Shown here: piece after piece, positions 35,218-45,630 of the stretch
Numbering within the stretch: position 1 is the stretch's first letter
Layout: each line of letters starts with the position of its first letter
NCBI GenBank assembly: GCA_003129525.1
Contig: CP029329.1
Location: 815,001-879,000 of the forward strand
Origin: Clostridium beijerinckii
GTDB lineage: Bacteria > Bacillota > Clostridia > Clostridiales > Clostridiaceae
Reading direction: 5' to 3'
DNA length: 64,000 nt
Position numbers and translations under genes: made by a program
Notes under the pieces: generated by a model
The model's input: the letters and a program-made list of their open reading frames with translations, nothing else
Told to the model about the DNA's origin: nothing
Databases searched by the model: none

Positions 35218-35252
35218 GAGACTGTTTCAAAATTAGACTTTTGAGACAGCCC
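35218..35252 (-). terminator. Terminator after pyruvate carboxylase
   Basis: Stem GGCTGTCTCAAAA with TTTTGAAACAGTC (35220-35251, minus strand), followed by TCTTATTTTT. Another small stem CTGAAG/CTTCAG lies at about 35310-35326. Confidence 0.75.
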
Positions 35253-35378
35253 TCCTATTTAACTATATTGTTTTATCTTATTCCTAGTGAATGTAGCTAT
35301 TTGTACATTGCTGAAGTATCTCTTCAGGGCATTAGTTAAACTAATTTGAACTGAAGTACAAAACTTACTTTGAAAATT

Positions 35379-38300
35379 TTACTTTATTTTTATTAATAAT
35401 TCACCGGTTTTAACTTGTTGACCTTCTTCTTTAAGAACAGATTCAATTATTCCTGCACTAGAAGCTACTATATTTGTTTCCATCTTCATTGCTTCTATTA
35501 CAAGTAAGCTTTCACCTTCTTTAACTTCATCGCCTTCTTTAACAAGCACCTTAATTATAGTTCCAGGAATACTTGCTCCAATTTCTAATTTATCTTCAGG
35601 GTCAGCCATTTTGGTACTACTATTTTCGTTTGAATTACCTAGGATTCTTTCAGTTTTATCTTTTATTTTTATTTCTCTTCTGTTTCCATTGATTTCAAAG
35701 TCTAAAGTTCTATTTCCTTCTGCATCTAATTTTCCAATTTCGATTAATTGGATAATCATTGTCTTACCTTCTGCTACTTCGATTTCACTAGTTTCACCTT
35801 CTGCAAGTCCATGGAAGAATACATCACTACCCATGCGGCTTACATCTCCATATTCTAATACTGATTTTATAAATGCCTCAAATACATCTGGATACAGTGC
35901 ATAACTTAGCACATCTTTTTTACACGGATTGAACTTATATTCTTCTTTTAAATATGCTTCAATCTTGTCAAAATCCTCTGGTGGTAATAATTCTCCTGGT
36001 CTAACAGTTATAGCTTCCTCACCCTTTAAAACAATCTTTTGCAATTCCTTAGGGAATCCACCTTCTGGTTGACCCATCATTCCTTTAAAATATGAAACTA
36101 TGGAATCTGGGAATGCCATATTCTTTGCTTTTTCATTTATGTTCTCAGGAGTTAAATCATTTTGAACCATAAAGATAGCCATATCTCCAACCATTTTTGA
36201 TGAAGGAGTAACTTTTATTATATCTCCAAGCATATCATTTACTTTTTTATACATATGTTTTACATCATTAAATCTATGTCCAAGACCAAAACTTTCAACT
36301 TGTGGTTTTAAATTTGAATATTGACCACCAGGTATCTCAAATTTATAAATTTCAGCACTTCCTGATTTTAAGTCTGATTCAAATTGACTGTAAACAGGTC
36401 TTACAGTATCCCAGTAATCAGATATCTTTTGAATTCCAGTTAAATCAATACCTGTATCTCTATCTGTATTTTCAAGAGCTGCTACAATTGAATTTAATGC
36501 AGGTTGACTTGTAAGTCCTGACATACTATTAAAAGTTGTATCAATAATATCAACCCCTGCATCCGCTGCCATTAATACTGTAGCAACTCCATTACCAGTA
36601 GTATCATGAGTATGAAGTTGAATAGGAATTGAAATTTCATCTTTTAATGCAGTTATAAGTTTTTTAGCTGCATAAGGTTTAAGTAAAGCTGACATATCCT
36701 TTATAGCAAGTATATGAGCACCCATTTTTTCTATTTCTTTAGCTTTATCTACATAATACTTAAGGCTATATTTATCTCTATTTTCATCTAAAATATCACC
36801 AGTATAGCATAGAGCAACTTCTGCAACTTTTCCACATTTTAATACTTCATCTAATGATGTTTCTATACCTTTTAACCAATTAAGTGAATCAAATATTCTA
36901 AATATATCTATTCCACTTGTTGCAGATTCTTTTATAAATTCCCTTATAACATTATCAGGATAATTTTTATAGCCTACACCATTTGCTCCTCTAAGAAGCA
37001 TTTGGAACATAACATTTGGAATTCTTTTTCTTAAAGATTCAAGTCTCTTCCATGGAGATTCCTTTAAGAATCTGTATGCAGTATCAAATGTAGCTCCACC
37101 CCACATTTCAAGAGAGAATAAGTCATTTCCATAAACAGCTGTTGCTTTTGCAATATTTTTCATATCTTGAGTTCTAACACGAGTAGCCATTAATGATTGT
37201 TGCGCATCTCTCATTGTTGTATCTGTAAGAAGTAGTTTCTTTTGATTCTTTATCCATTTAACTACACCTTCTGGTCCTTCTGCATCTAATATTTGTTTTG
37301 TACCACTCAAACCATCTAAAGTAAGTATATTAGGAATATCAGGTACATCATATTCCTTTTTTATTCCCTTAGTTTCATTTACTATTTTTTGACCAATGAA
37401 ATTTAAAATTCTATGTTCTTCATCAGTTCTTGGTTTTATATCAAATAATTGTGGATTGTCTGATATAAAGTTAGTATCACATTCACCCTTTTGGAATTGA
37501 TCATTATTTAATACATTTATTAAGAAATCTACATTAGTTTTAACACCTGTAATAGTTAATTCTTTAATTGCACGTATAGATTTTCTAACTGTATCTTCAA
37601 AGGTTCTTGAGTATGCAGTACTCTTTACAAGTAAACTATCATAATAAGGGCTGATTACCGCACCACTATATCCATTTCCTCCATCAAGTCTTATCCCAAA
37701 ACCTGATCCACTTCTATAAACGTCAATCCTTCCTGTATCTGGAGAGAAATTATTTGAAGGATCTTCTGTAGTTACCCTACATTGAATTGCAAATCCTCTT
37801 GGTCTTATATCGTCTTGAGAATATATTCCTACTTCTTCAGAATCTAAACTAAATCCTTCTGCAATTAAAATTTGACTTTGAACTATATCTATTCCTGTAA
37901 CCATTTCAGTAATTGTATGTTCAACTTGAACTCTTGGATTCATTTCTATGAAGTAATGATTACCATTCTTATCAACTAAAAACTCTAATGTTCCTGCACT
38001 TCTATAGCCTACAGATGTAGCTATTTTTAATGCATCCTCACATATTTGTGCTCTTTTTTCTTCTGTCAAAGATAATGCTGGTGCAATTTCAATAACTTTT
38101 TGATGCCTTCTTTGAATAGAACAATCTCTTTCATAAAGATGTACTATATTACCATACTTATCACCTAAAACTTGAATTTCAATATGCTTTGGTGCTTCTA
38201 TATATTTTTCAATGAACATATCATCTATACCAAAAGCTTTTTTAGATTCATTTTTAGCGCTTCTGAATGATTCTATAAGTTCATTTTCACTTCTTACTAT

Positions 38301-38819
38301 TCTCATTCCTCTACCGCCACCACCAGCAGCAGCTTTTATCATTACAGGATATCCACACATTTTAGCTATTTCAGTAGCTTCTTCTTCTGAAGATATTGCT
38401 CTTTCCACACCTGGTATTACTGGAACCCCAGCATTTTGAGCAACTATTTTTGATTGAATCTTATCACCTAATTGTTCCATCATTTCTGCTTTTGGACCTA
38501 TGAATTCTATTCCAGCTTCTTCACATCTTCTAGCAAATTCAGAATTTTCAGATAAGAATCCATATCCTGGATGTATAGCATCTACGTGCTTTTTTAATGC
38601 AAGACTTATTATTTCATCAATGTTTAAATAAGCTTCAACTGGACCTTTATTTTTTCCAATTAAATATGCTTCATTAGCCTTAGTTCTAAAAAGAGATAAT
38701 TTATCTTCCTCTGTATATATAGCCACTGTTCTTATGCCAAGTTCATGACATGCTCTAAATATTCTTATTGCTATCTCGCCTCTATTGGCAACTAGTACTC
38801 TTTTAAATTTTTTCCCCAA
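35379..38819 (-). CDS. pyc: Pyruvate carboxylase
   Basis: A 1146-residue biotin enzyme making oxaloacetate from pyruvate, replenishing the TCA branch for aspartate and glutamate. Order: biotin carboxylase (1-450; GGGGRGMRI ATP loop, EMNPRVQVEHT), carboxyltransferase (about 530-820; DTTMRDAQQSL, the metal-binding HTHDTTGNG), then a biotinyl domain with EAMKMETN (about 1112). Full length. Start is TTG with GGAG 10 nt upstream. It needs the biotin that BioY imports, since bioB is broken here. Confidence 0.96.
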   Translation of the reverse strand: MGKKFKRVLVANRGEIAIRIFRACHELGIRTVAIYTEEDKLSLFRTKANEAYLIGKNKGPVEAYLNIDEIISLALKKHVDAIHPGYGFLSENSEFARRCEEAGIEFIGPKAEMMEQLGDKIQSKIVAQNAGVPVIPGVERAISSEEEATEIAKMCGYPVMIKAAAGGGGRGMRIVRSENELIESFRSAKNESKKAFGIDDMFIEKYIEAPKHIEIQVLGDKYGNIVHLYERDCSIQRRHQKVIEIAPALSLTEEKRAQICEDALKIATSVGYRSAGTLEFLVDKNGNHYFIEMNPRVQVEHTITEMVTGIDIVQSQILIAEGFSLDSEEVGIYSQDDIRPRGFAIQCRVTTEDPSNNFSPDTGRIDVYRSGSGFGIRLDGGNGYSGAVISPYYDSLLVKSTAYSRTFEDTVRKSIRAIKELTITGVKTNVDFLINVLNNDQFQKGECDTNFISDNPQLFDIKPRTDEEHRILNFIGQKIVNETKGIKKEYDVPDIPNILTLDGLSGTKQILDAEGPEGVVKWIKNQKKLLLTDTTMRDAQQSLMATRVRTQDMKNIAKATAVYGNDLFSLEMWGGATFDTAYRFLKESPWKRLESLRKRIPNVMFQMLLRGANGVGYKNYPDNVIREFIKESATSGIDIFRIFDSLNWLKGIETSLDEVLKCGKVAEVALCYTGDILDENRDKYSLKYYVDKAKEIEKMGAHILAIKDMSALLKPYAAKKLITALKDEISIPIQLHTHDTTGNGVATVLMAADAGVDIIDTTFNSMSGLTSQPALNSIVAALENTDRDTGIDLTGIQKISDYWDTVRPVYSQFESDLKSGSAEIYKFEIPGGQYSNLKPQVESFGLGHRFNDVKHMYKKVNDMLGDIIKVTPSSKMVGDMAIFMVQNDLTPENINEKAKNMAFPDSIVSYFKGMMGQPEGGFPKELQKIVLKGEEAITVRPGELLPPEDFDKIEAYLKEEYKFNPCKKDVLSYALYPDVFEAFIKSVLEYGDVSRMGSDVFFHGLAEGETSEIEVAEGKTMIIQLIEIGKLDAEGNRTLDFEINGNRREIKIKDKTERILGNSNENSSTKMADPEDKLEIGASIPGTIIKVLVKEGDEVKEGESLLVIEAMKMETNIVASSAGIIESVLKEEGQQVKTGELLIKIK

Positions 38820-39134
38820 TTAAAATACACTCCTTTAATATGTCTTGATTTTTTATTTATAAAGCATGAATTATTTTTTTTGCACAGTAGCTTATCAAAA
38901 GCTAATTATGCAATTTTCACAACTCATATGTAGTCATTATATAATTTTTTCATTCAGAATTAATATATTAGATTATAACATATTTCATGCTATTTTACAC
39001 ATATTTTTTATCTTTTCTATTAATTTTTACATGATTTTTATTGTAATATTAATTTATTTTTTTTAAGAATATGAATTATTTTTTTTTTGTTCTTTCATTT
39101 TTCTGCAATTCAATTATAATTTATTAAATTAATT
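38820..39134. other. Intergenic region upstream of pyc
   Basis: Extremely AT-rich, with long T runs. It must hold the pyc promoter. I see no operator, RNA element or gene. Confidence 0.5.
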
Positions 39135-39569
39135 TTAAGCCAATTCTGATGTACAATTTGGACATCTTGTTGCATCAATGTGAATTTCACTGTAGCAATG
39201 TGGGCATTTTTTCTTGTTTTCAATAGGTTTTTCTTCTTTCTTTTTTGAAAATCTATTAATTTGCTTTATAACTATAAAAATTGAAAAAGCTACTATTAAA
39301 AAATCTATTATATTATTTATAAATAAACCATAGTTTATTGTAGAAACACCTGCATTTTTAGCTTCTTGTATAGTTGTATAACTTCCACTTCCTAATGCAA
39401 AAAACAAATTAGAAAAATCAACTTTACCCATTAACATACCTACTAAAGGCATTACGATATCATTAACTAAAGATGTAACAATTTTACCAAAAGCCCCACC
39501 AATAATAACACCGACTGCTAAATCTACTATATTTCCTTTCATTGCAAATTCCTTAAATTCTTTTAACAT
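39135..39569 (-). CDS. mscL: Large-conductance mechanosensitive channel with C-terminal zinc ribbon
   Basis: A 144-residue protein. Residues 1-105 are Msc[28 protein letters not shown] (helix 1) and [20 protein letters not shown] (helix 2). The pore opens under membrane tension to release solutes. The tail after KKKEEKP ends in a zinc ribbon with CPHCYSEI and CPNC, which takes the place of the ordinary C-terminal helix. Start ATG has GAGGAGCGAT. Single gene. Confidence 0.94.
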   Translation of the reverse strand: MLKEFKEFAMKGNIVDLAVGVIIGGAFGKIVTSLVNDIVMPLVGMLMGKVDFSNLFFALGSGSYTTIQEAKNAGVSTINYGLFINNIIDFLIVAFSIFIVIKQINRFSKKKEEKPIENKKKCPHCYSEIHIDATRCPNCTSELA

Positions 39570-39810
39570 ATTAATATCGCTCCTCTTAATTGCTTTTATT
39601 ATCTGTTACTTTAACTCTTTTATTCTTACTATATAATTTCAAATTACATTTTACCATCTTTCTTTATGTTTCGATTATATTTTATCCTTTATTATTTATT
39701 TAAGATTAACATAGATTCCAATTTTTTAACTCACTATCAAGCGTAACAAAAACAACTATCGCAAGAATTACAGCCCTTAGTATTGCAACTTGCAAAATAA
39801 TTTTAAATGA
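39570..39810. other. Intergenic, nothing recognised
   Basis: AT-rich. No gene or RNA seen. Confidence 0.4.
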
Positions 39811-39897
39811 AATAGTGCTACTGAAGTAATTTTAGATCAGTATGAGAATATAGACGCTATATGGGTTTGCATGCTAGGTGTAGTAAATAAAAAGTGA
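39811..39897 (+). pseudogene. Possible fragment of a sugar-binding protein
   Basis: The plus strand reads NSATEVILDQYENIDAIWV then stops at TGA (39895). It resembles the ..ILDQYPDIDAIW.. segment of periplasmic sugar-binding proteins like the one encoded at 40166-41227. No start or flanking homology survives. Short and speculative. Confidence 0.3.
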
Positions 39898-39932
39898 AAG
39901 CTTGATTTATTTTAAAATATTAAAATGCTGCA

Positions 39933-39965
39933 AATTATTCAAATATGGAAATAATTTGCAGCATA
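39933..39965. terminator. Hairpin in the 39.9 kb gap
   Basis: Stem GCTGCAAATTATT (about 39933-39945) with AATAATTTGCAGC (about 39953-39965). Terminator-like but without a T run. The plus-strand ORF beyond it (39978-40184) lacks a ribosome binding site and I did not call it. Confidence 0.5.
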
Positions 39966-40165
39966 GTTTAAAAGTTATTGTACGGCAGAATCTACCGCTG
40001 GACTATGAGGCGTAGTTATTTAGTAGATTATAAACGTTTCTCTGAAGATGATATTGCAAGAGGCATTTCTATATTTTATGTTATAATCATAAAAATCACT
40101 CTTTACTTATTATTATTAATTTTTATTAAACTTAATAATAATACTTGTAATTCCAATTTTAATAT

Positions 40166-41227
40166 TTATTTACGATATTCATAGTAAGGTAATTCTATTG
40201 ACACTCCTGTTTTATCAAATTTATAGTTTGTATTTTCTAGAGGATTTATATTTAAGACTAGATTCATTCCAACAGTATAAAGTGCTTGTGCTAATTCGTT
40301 AGGATCTTGAATAACAGTACCAGCCATAATATCTTTGCTGATTAAATCTTTTGCTTCTGGTATTCCATCAATTCCAAAAACCGGTATACTTTTAGTATTA
40401 TCGCCTTTGTTATAACCATATTTTTGTAAAGCTTCAATAGCTCCTATTGCCATAGCATCATTGTTAGAAATTATTACCTCTATTTTATTGCCATATCTTA
40501 AAAATAAAGAATCTACATTAAGTTTAGCTAATTCTCTATCCCAATTATATACATTTGACGATACTTCTTCAGTTTCTATTCCTGCATTATTAATTGTCAA
40601 TATAGAATAGTTAGTTCGGTAATTTGTTGCTTTACTCTCTGGGTCTCCTTTTAACATAATATATTGAAGCTTATTGTCTCTATTCTTATCTATAATATCT
40701 TTTTTGGCACGCCATTTATCTACAATAATGTTTCCTTGTAAAATTCCAGATTTCTTAGAATCTGTTGCTATAAAAATAACCTTATCATAATATGTAACAC
40801 CTTCTGGTATAGTAGATAATTCAAAATTAAATAAAATCAAAGGAATATTTCTTTGTTTGGCTCTAGTAACAATATCTAATACTTCATTTTCATCTTCATT
40901 AACCAAATCAATTAATAAAAGATCAAAGTTATCCTTAAACATAGAATCTAAAGCCACATCTTTTATAGCTTCATTATCCATACCATCAAAATAAGTAAAC
41001 TTTACAGTGCTTTCATTCTCCTTTTGTATATTATCTAGACCTTGTTTAACAAGCGACATATACGGATCATCAAGCTTAAAGAATATTACTCCAACGTTAT
41101 TTACTTTTCTTGCACTATTAGTCGATAAACATATACTATTATCTACATTATTTGATATTTTATTTATTAATGCAGAAATCATTATAACTAGAATAGTAAA
41201 CACTAGTATTTTTCTTGCGATCTTCAT
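40166..41227 (-). CDS. Membrane-anchored sugar-binding protein (galactose/ribose type)
   Basis: A 353-residue protein. ATG of MKIARKILVFTILVIMI follows CGGAGGTTAAA; the longer frame is rejected. An uncleaved-looking N-terminal helix replaces a lipobox, so the protein is held in the membrane. The rest is a periplasmic-binding-protein fold with VGVIFFKLDDPYMSLVKQG, EVIISNNDAMAIGAIEALQ and VFGIDGIPEAKDL. No permease or ATPase follows. It is the last gene after a YesM/YesN pair, which suggests a sensory role similar to XylFII in the XylFII-LytS system (established for C. beijerinckii, not proven here). Confidence 0.85.
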   Translation of the reverse strand: MKIARKILVFTILVIMISALINKISNNVDNSICLSTNSARKVNNVGVIFFKLDDPYMSLVKQGLDNIQKENESTVKFTYFDGMDNEAIKDVALDSMFKDNFDLLLIDLVNEDENEVLDIVTRAKQRNIPLILFNFELSTIPEGVTYYDKVIFIATDSKKSGILQGNIIVDKWRAKKDIIDKNRDNKLQYIMLKGDPESKATNYRTNYSILTINNAGIETEEVSSNVYNWDRELAKLNVDSLFLRYGNKIEVIISNNDAMAIGAIEALQKYGYNKGDNTKSIPVFGIDGIPEAKDLISKDIMAGTVIQDPNELAQALYTVGMNLVLNINPLENTNYKFDKTGVSIELPYYEYRK

Positions 41228-41552
41228 TTTAACCTCCGTGCTCATATCTTAATATTTACTATTATGTTGCATTAAAAGTATTAAATTTATACTATTATTA
41301 AAATATGAAGAGGCTTACAAACATTATCCATCTAGAAATTTATAATGTAATACTACTATAAAATAAAATTAATCTAATTAGTACAATTATTATGTTTCGT
41401 AGATAACCCTTAGCAAACTTAATTATTTGAATAAATCAAACAAATACTAAACTCCTTTATTAGTAGGCGTATTCCTTCGACAGCTTAAACATGTCTCAAT
41501 ATAAATTCTGATTATTTAATACTTAAATTAAAATTCAGAACTCTTAAAATTC
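41228..41552. other. Intergenic between sugar-sensor and regulator genes
   Basis: AT-rich with no gene. No strong terminator or promoter was found, so read-through from the regulator gene to the sugar sensor is possible. Confidence 0.4.
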
Positions 41553-42356
41553 TTATTGACTTTGCTTTTTATAATCCTTTATTGATACCCCAGTATATTT
41601 TTTAAACCAATTACTGAAGTAATTTGGGTCATCAATTCCAATTTTTTTTGAAATTTCATAAGCCTTCGCATTAGGATTCTTTAGCATTTCAATAGCTATT
41701 TTCATTTTTGTATTCATAATATACTCCGAAAAATTTTCATTAGTTTTTTCCTTAAATATTCTACTTAAATAACTTGGATTAACATAAAAATATTCGGCCA
41801 CTAATTTCAAAGATAAATCATGATTAGATATATTTTGAACTATAAACTTTTTTATTTGTTCTATGCTTAAAGCTTTATCTTCATTTTGGGGACTATCACT
41901 AAAATTTATTATATTATTAAATGTAACCATTTTTTCTTTAATATTTTTATACTCTTCCTTCTTTAAATGTTCAGCTAAAATTTCCTTTTTCAATTTTAAA
42001 ACTGAATTTTCCAATTCCTCTTCATCTATCGGTTTAAGTAGAAAATCACTTACGCCTATCTTTATACTCCTTTTTGCATATTCAAATTCATCATAACCTG
42101 TAATTACAATTACTTTAATATCCGGATATTTTTCTAGAATACTTTTACTCATATCCAATCCATCTGTTATAGGCATATTAATATCTGTTAAAATAATATC
42201 TGGCTTATTTTTATTTATTAAATTTAAGCCTTCTACTGCATTAGAGGCTTCTGCAATTATATCCATTCCAATTTGATTCCAATCAATACAATTCTTTATT
42301 AAATTTCTAATTAAATACTCATCGTCAATTATCATAACTTTTATAATGTCATCCAT
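41553..42356 (-). CDS. YesN-type response regulator
   Basis: A 267-residue regulator. Residues 1-125 are a receiver domain with MIIDDEYLIRNLIKN, phospho-Asp in IILTDINMPITDG, and Lys in FLLKPIDEEEL. The C-terminal 100 residues are an AraC helix-turn-helix pair (SLKLVAEYFYVNPSYLSRIFKEK, EISKKIGIDDPNYFSNWFKKY). It is paired with the histidine kinase just upstream in transcription order and would activate the sugar uptake genes. The ATG is 14 nt after AAGGGG. Confidence 0.92.
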   Translation of the reverse strand: MDDIIKVMIIDDEYLIRNLIKNCIDWNQIGMDIIAEASNAVEGLNLINKNKPDIILTDINMPITDGLDMSKSILEKYPDIKVIVITGYDEFEYAKRSIKIGVSDFLLKPIDEEELENSVLKLKKEILAEHLKKEEYKNIKEKMVTFNNIINFSDSPQNEDKALSIEQIKKFIVQNISNHDLSLKLVAEYFYVNPSYLSRIFKEKTNENFSEYIMNTKMKIAIEMLKNPNAKAYEISKKIGIDDPNYFSNWFKKYTGVSIKDYKKQSQ

Positions 42357-42491
42357 AAATTAATTCACTTCCCCTTTAGAATATTCATTAGGATAATCAC
42401 ATTCCATAAATCAAAAAAATTATTGTGTTATTTTAAGTGAAAATTATATATTTTCACTACATTTATTTCTCATATATATATCGTTTTTTAT

Positions 42492-44246
42492 CTAATTCTT
42501 AAATCTAGGCATTTTAATTATTATTTTAGTACCAATATTTTTTTTACTTTTAACAATAAACTCATATTCTTCACCATAAAATATTCTTAATCGTTCTTTT
42601 GTAGTTCTTACTCCAATTCCTGTTGTTTTATTCTCAATTATATTTTTTATTTGTAAATCATCCATACCGGATCCATTATCCTCTAATGTTAATACAACTT
42701 TTTCTTTTTCGATATGTGTAGAAATTCTTATTTTCCCTTTTTCTTTTTTATCTCTAATACTATAAATGGAATTTTCAACTAATGGCTGTAATACTAGCTT
42801 TATTATTTTAAAATTATTACACTTAGAATCTAAATCATACTCAACCTCAAACATATCTTGATATCTTATATTCTGAATTATCAAATAACTTTTTACAGTT
42901 TTTATTTCTTCTTCTACAGTTATTATATCTTTTCCGTTATTTAAACTCGTCCTATAAAACTTTCCTAAGGCTTTTATCATTTCATATATTGTTTTATTTT
43001 TTCCTAATAAAGCTAAAGAATTAATAGTATCAAAAGTATTATATAAAAAATGAGGTTTTATTTGTGACATTAATAAATTTAATTCTGTTTGTCTTTTTAA
43101 TTTTTCATCTTGTCTTATTTTATCTAAAAGCAAATTAATTTGAGAAATCATAATATTATAGCCTTTTTTCAGATCTCCCACTTCATCATTATAAGTTTTT
43201 ATATCAACAATATTAAATTCACCACTTTCAATACCTTTCATTGACTCACAAAGCTTTTTTAGAGGTCTTGTAATGAATTTAGATATTATTATTGACCCAA
43301 TAACAATTAATATGAAATTTATAACACTAAAATATATAAAGAAATATTTATTATACTTTGTTTGTTCAAGTATTTCATTATATTGCATTACAGTTATTAA
43401 TTTCCATTTATAATTTGGAGTTTCAAGACTTGATATGAAATAATCTTTTTTATCCACTCTTTCCTCTAAAAATCCTACTTTAGAATCCGAGTAGTTATAC
43501 CTCTCTATTCTATTTAATATTTCAATACTAACATCTGGTTTTGTTATTAATTCACCCATTTCATTTTTTATAATTAACTTGGTCTCATATTTGTTACTTA
43601 ACTTTAAACTTAAATTATAAAATGCATTTTCATCTATATTTATAATTAGCATACCAATCTTCTGACCAGTATTTATATCGTTTATTACTCTTATAAGGGA
43701 TACATAGTTATTTCCATTGCCTTCAAAAAATCCTCCACCATTTAACTTTAAAATATAGCCGCCTTTATTATTTAGCAACTCGTCATACCATTCACAGTTT
43801 TTAATTTTTTCAAGTTCAAAATTCTTATAGAAAACATTCTCAGAATAATACTCATTTCCATTATTATCTAATATATATATAGATGATATATTAGAATTAA
43901 AGTTCGTGAATTGTATTAGGTAATTACTAATGTCATCATATTCAGATTTTTCATTATAATTCTTTTTCAATGTATTCTGAACGTTATCGCTTGATATAAT
44001 CATCTTTGATGTATCATTTACATTATCAATTATCATACTAGTGTTAACTTCTGCACTCTCCAAAACCTCAAATGAACTTTGTTTCATCTTTTCTAAACTA
44101 TATCTAGAATTAATTCTATTATATGTAAAACTAAGTATAACTGTTGAAAGTATGAAAATTATTGAGAAATATATAATAATTTTTATGCTTATTTTTGAAT
44201 TTAAGTATTTACTTTTCCAATTGCTTAGTCTAAATTTATTATACAT
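42492..44246 (-). CDS. YesM-type sensor histidine kinase
   Basis: About 584 residues: N-terminal helix (about 20-42), a Cache-like extracellular sensor (about 45-290), a second helix, HAMP (about 305-360), then a His_kinase domain with SQIKPHFLYNTFDTIN (His phosphorylation site) and HATPase with LVLQPLVENSIYSI and GSGMDD. The start is set at MYNKFRL since GAGG lies 11 nt ahead; two ATGs lie nearer. It is 16 nt after the sugar-binding lipoprotein gene. Likely senses a sugar or a sugar-loaded binding protein. Confidence 0.9.
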   Translation of the reverse strand: MYNKFRLSNWKSKYLNSKISIKIIIYFSIIFILSTVILSFTYNRINSRYSLEKMKQSSFEVLESAEVNTSMIIDNVNDTSKMIISSDNVQNTLKKNYNEKSEYDDISNYLIQFTNFNSNISSIYILDNNGNEYYSENVFYKNFELEKIKNCEWYDELLNNKGGYILKLNGGGFFEGNGNNYVSLIRVINDINTGQKIGMLIINIDENAFYNLSLKLSNKYETKLIIKNEMGELITKPDVSIEILNRIERYNYSDSKVGFLEERVDKKDYFISSLETPNYKWKLITVMQYNEILEQTKYNKYFFIYFSVINFILIVIGSIIISKFITRPLKKLCESMKGIESGEFNIVDIKTYNDEVGDLKKGYNIMISQINLLLDKIRQDEKLKRQTELNLLMSQIKPHFLYNTFDTINSLALLGKNKTIYEMIKALGKFYRTSLNNGKDIITVEEEIKTVKSYLIIQNIRYQDMFEVEYDLDSKCNNFKIIKLVLQPLVENSIYSIRDKKEKGKIRISTHIEKEKVVLTLEDNGSGMDDLQIKNIIENKTTGIGVRTTKERLRIFYGEEYEFIVKSKKNIGTKIIIKMPRFKN

Positions 44247-44262
44247 ATCAATCATATCCTCA

Positions 44263-45528
44263 TTATTCTATATTCTCCATTTGTTTTGCAAAGTCTTCTG
44301 GGCTTATTTCCCCTTTAAATAATTGATGTCCCAATTTTTTGTATATACTTCCTTTTTCTTCACCTAAGTAAATATCCTGATATAAACTATATGATGCATC
44401 ACCTGCTATACTTTCTAATTTCTCGGAAAGATTATTTATGCTACTTTCATCACCATTATACTTCCAAGCTGGTAATCCTGAACCAAATTCAAAATACTTG
44501 TTTGATAAAGTTTCAGATATGAATTTTGCTGCATCAACAGCCTCTTTTTTATATTTTGAATTATTACTTATCATCAAATAGTCTACTGCTCCACCCACGA
44601 ATTCTTTTTTATTTCCATGAGCTCCATTTATTATTGGAAATTCCTTAATAATAATGTTATCATTTACATGAGATTCCGTATCTTTTAATTCTCCTATAAA
44701 CCAATTTCCTGTATAATACATAGGTATTTCTCCTTGTTTGAATAGAATCTCAGATTCGTCTCTTGTAAGTTCTAAATTCGACTCATTGAAGGCTTTCAGA
44801 TCTATTAATTCCTTTAATTTATAAGCAGCTTTTAATATTGTGTTTCTTTTATTTGTACCTGTATGAGCATCATTAGGTCCTCCTAGTCCACCCTCTCTCA
44901 ATGCTAATATATCGTAATAAAACATTCCAGTCCAAGTGTCTTTTTCCCCTACCAATAAAGGTGTTATACCTTTATTTTTAAAAGCCTTAACAGCATCTAA
45001 AAATTCATCATAGTTATCTGGTATTTTAATATTAGCTTCATTGAAAAGTTTTGTATTACAATAAAATGTTCCAACTGATAAATCAACTGGTAATCCATAT
45101 ATATTATCTTTATAAGTTACATTATTGAGCATTCCATCATTAATTTTATTTTTTGTACCATCATCAAGATATTCATTAAGGCTTAATACCTTCCCAGATT
45201 CTATAAATGGCTTACTAAAACCACCTCCCCAAGAATAAAATATATCCGGTAACTCATTTGTAGCGAAAGCAGTCTTTATTTTCGTTTTATATCTTTCATT
45301 TTCTACAGTTTCAATCTTAATTTGGACATTAGGATTATTCTTGTTCCATTCCGCTACTGTTTCTTCAACAATTTTTCCATTAGCCTCTTTTGATGTTTGT
45401 GACCATATATGCCACATTGTTAATGTTATCTTTTCTTTATTACCTATATTATTTTTAGAATTTGAAGAGCAACTATTTAAATTAATTAATAGTATTAACA
45501 TTATAAAAATTGTAAATATTCTTCTCAT
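44263..45528 (-). CDS. Extracellular sugar-binding lipoprotein without its own permease
   Basis: A 421-residue family 1 solute-binding protein. ATG of MRRIFTIFIMLILL follows GGAGGG by 7 nt. Lipobox NSCSS gives a lipidated Cys. Mature features: ITLTMWHIWSQTSKEANG, ELPDIFYSWGGGF, and GNWFIGELKDTE. Such proteins usually serve MalFG-type permeases, yet none is in the window. Immediately upstream of the YesM/YesN genes, it may feed the sensor or be a second substrate detector. Confidence 0.9.
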   Translation of the reverse strand: MRRIFTIFIMLILLINLNSCSSNSKNNIGNKEKITLTMWHIWSQTSKEANGKIVEETVAEWNKNNPNVQIKIETVENERYKTKIKTAFATNELPDIFYSWGGGFSKPFIESGKVLSLNEYLDDGTKNKINDGMLNNVTYKDNIYGLPVDLSVGTFYCNTKLFNEANIKIPDNYDEFLDAVKAFKNKGITPLLVGEKDTWTGMFYYDILALREGGLGGPNDAHTGTNKRNTILKAAYKLKELIDLKAFNESNLELTRDESEILFKQGEIPMYYTGNWFIGELKDTESHVNDNIIIKEFPIINGAHGNKKEFVGGAVDYLMISNNSKYKKEAVDAAKFISETLSNKYFEFGSGLPAWKYNGDESSINNLSEKLESIAGDASYSLYQDIYLGEEKGSIYKKLGHQLFKGEISPEDFAKQMENIE

Positions 45529-45630
45529 AATCATCCCTCCTAGAAAATACTAGTACTTAATTATTTAAAGAGTTAATCAAGTATTCAATATACTTATTAT
45601 CTTTTAAATTAAATCATTGATATTCCTTAA

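Noticed and set aside
39978..40184. Plus-strand ORF of 68 residues
   Set aside because: No ribosome binding site, low-complexity hydrophobic end, and overlap with the end of the real minus-strand gene.
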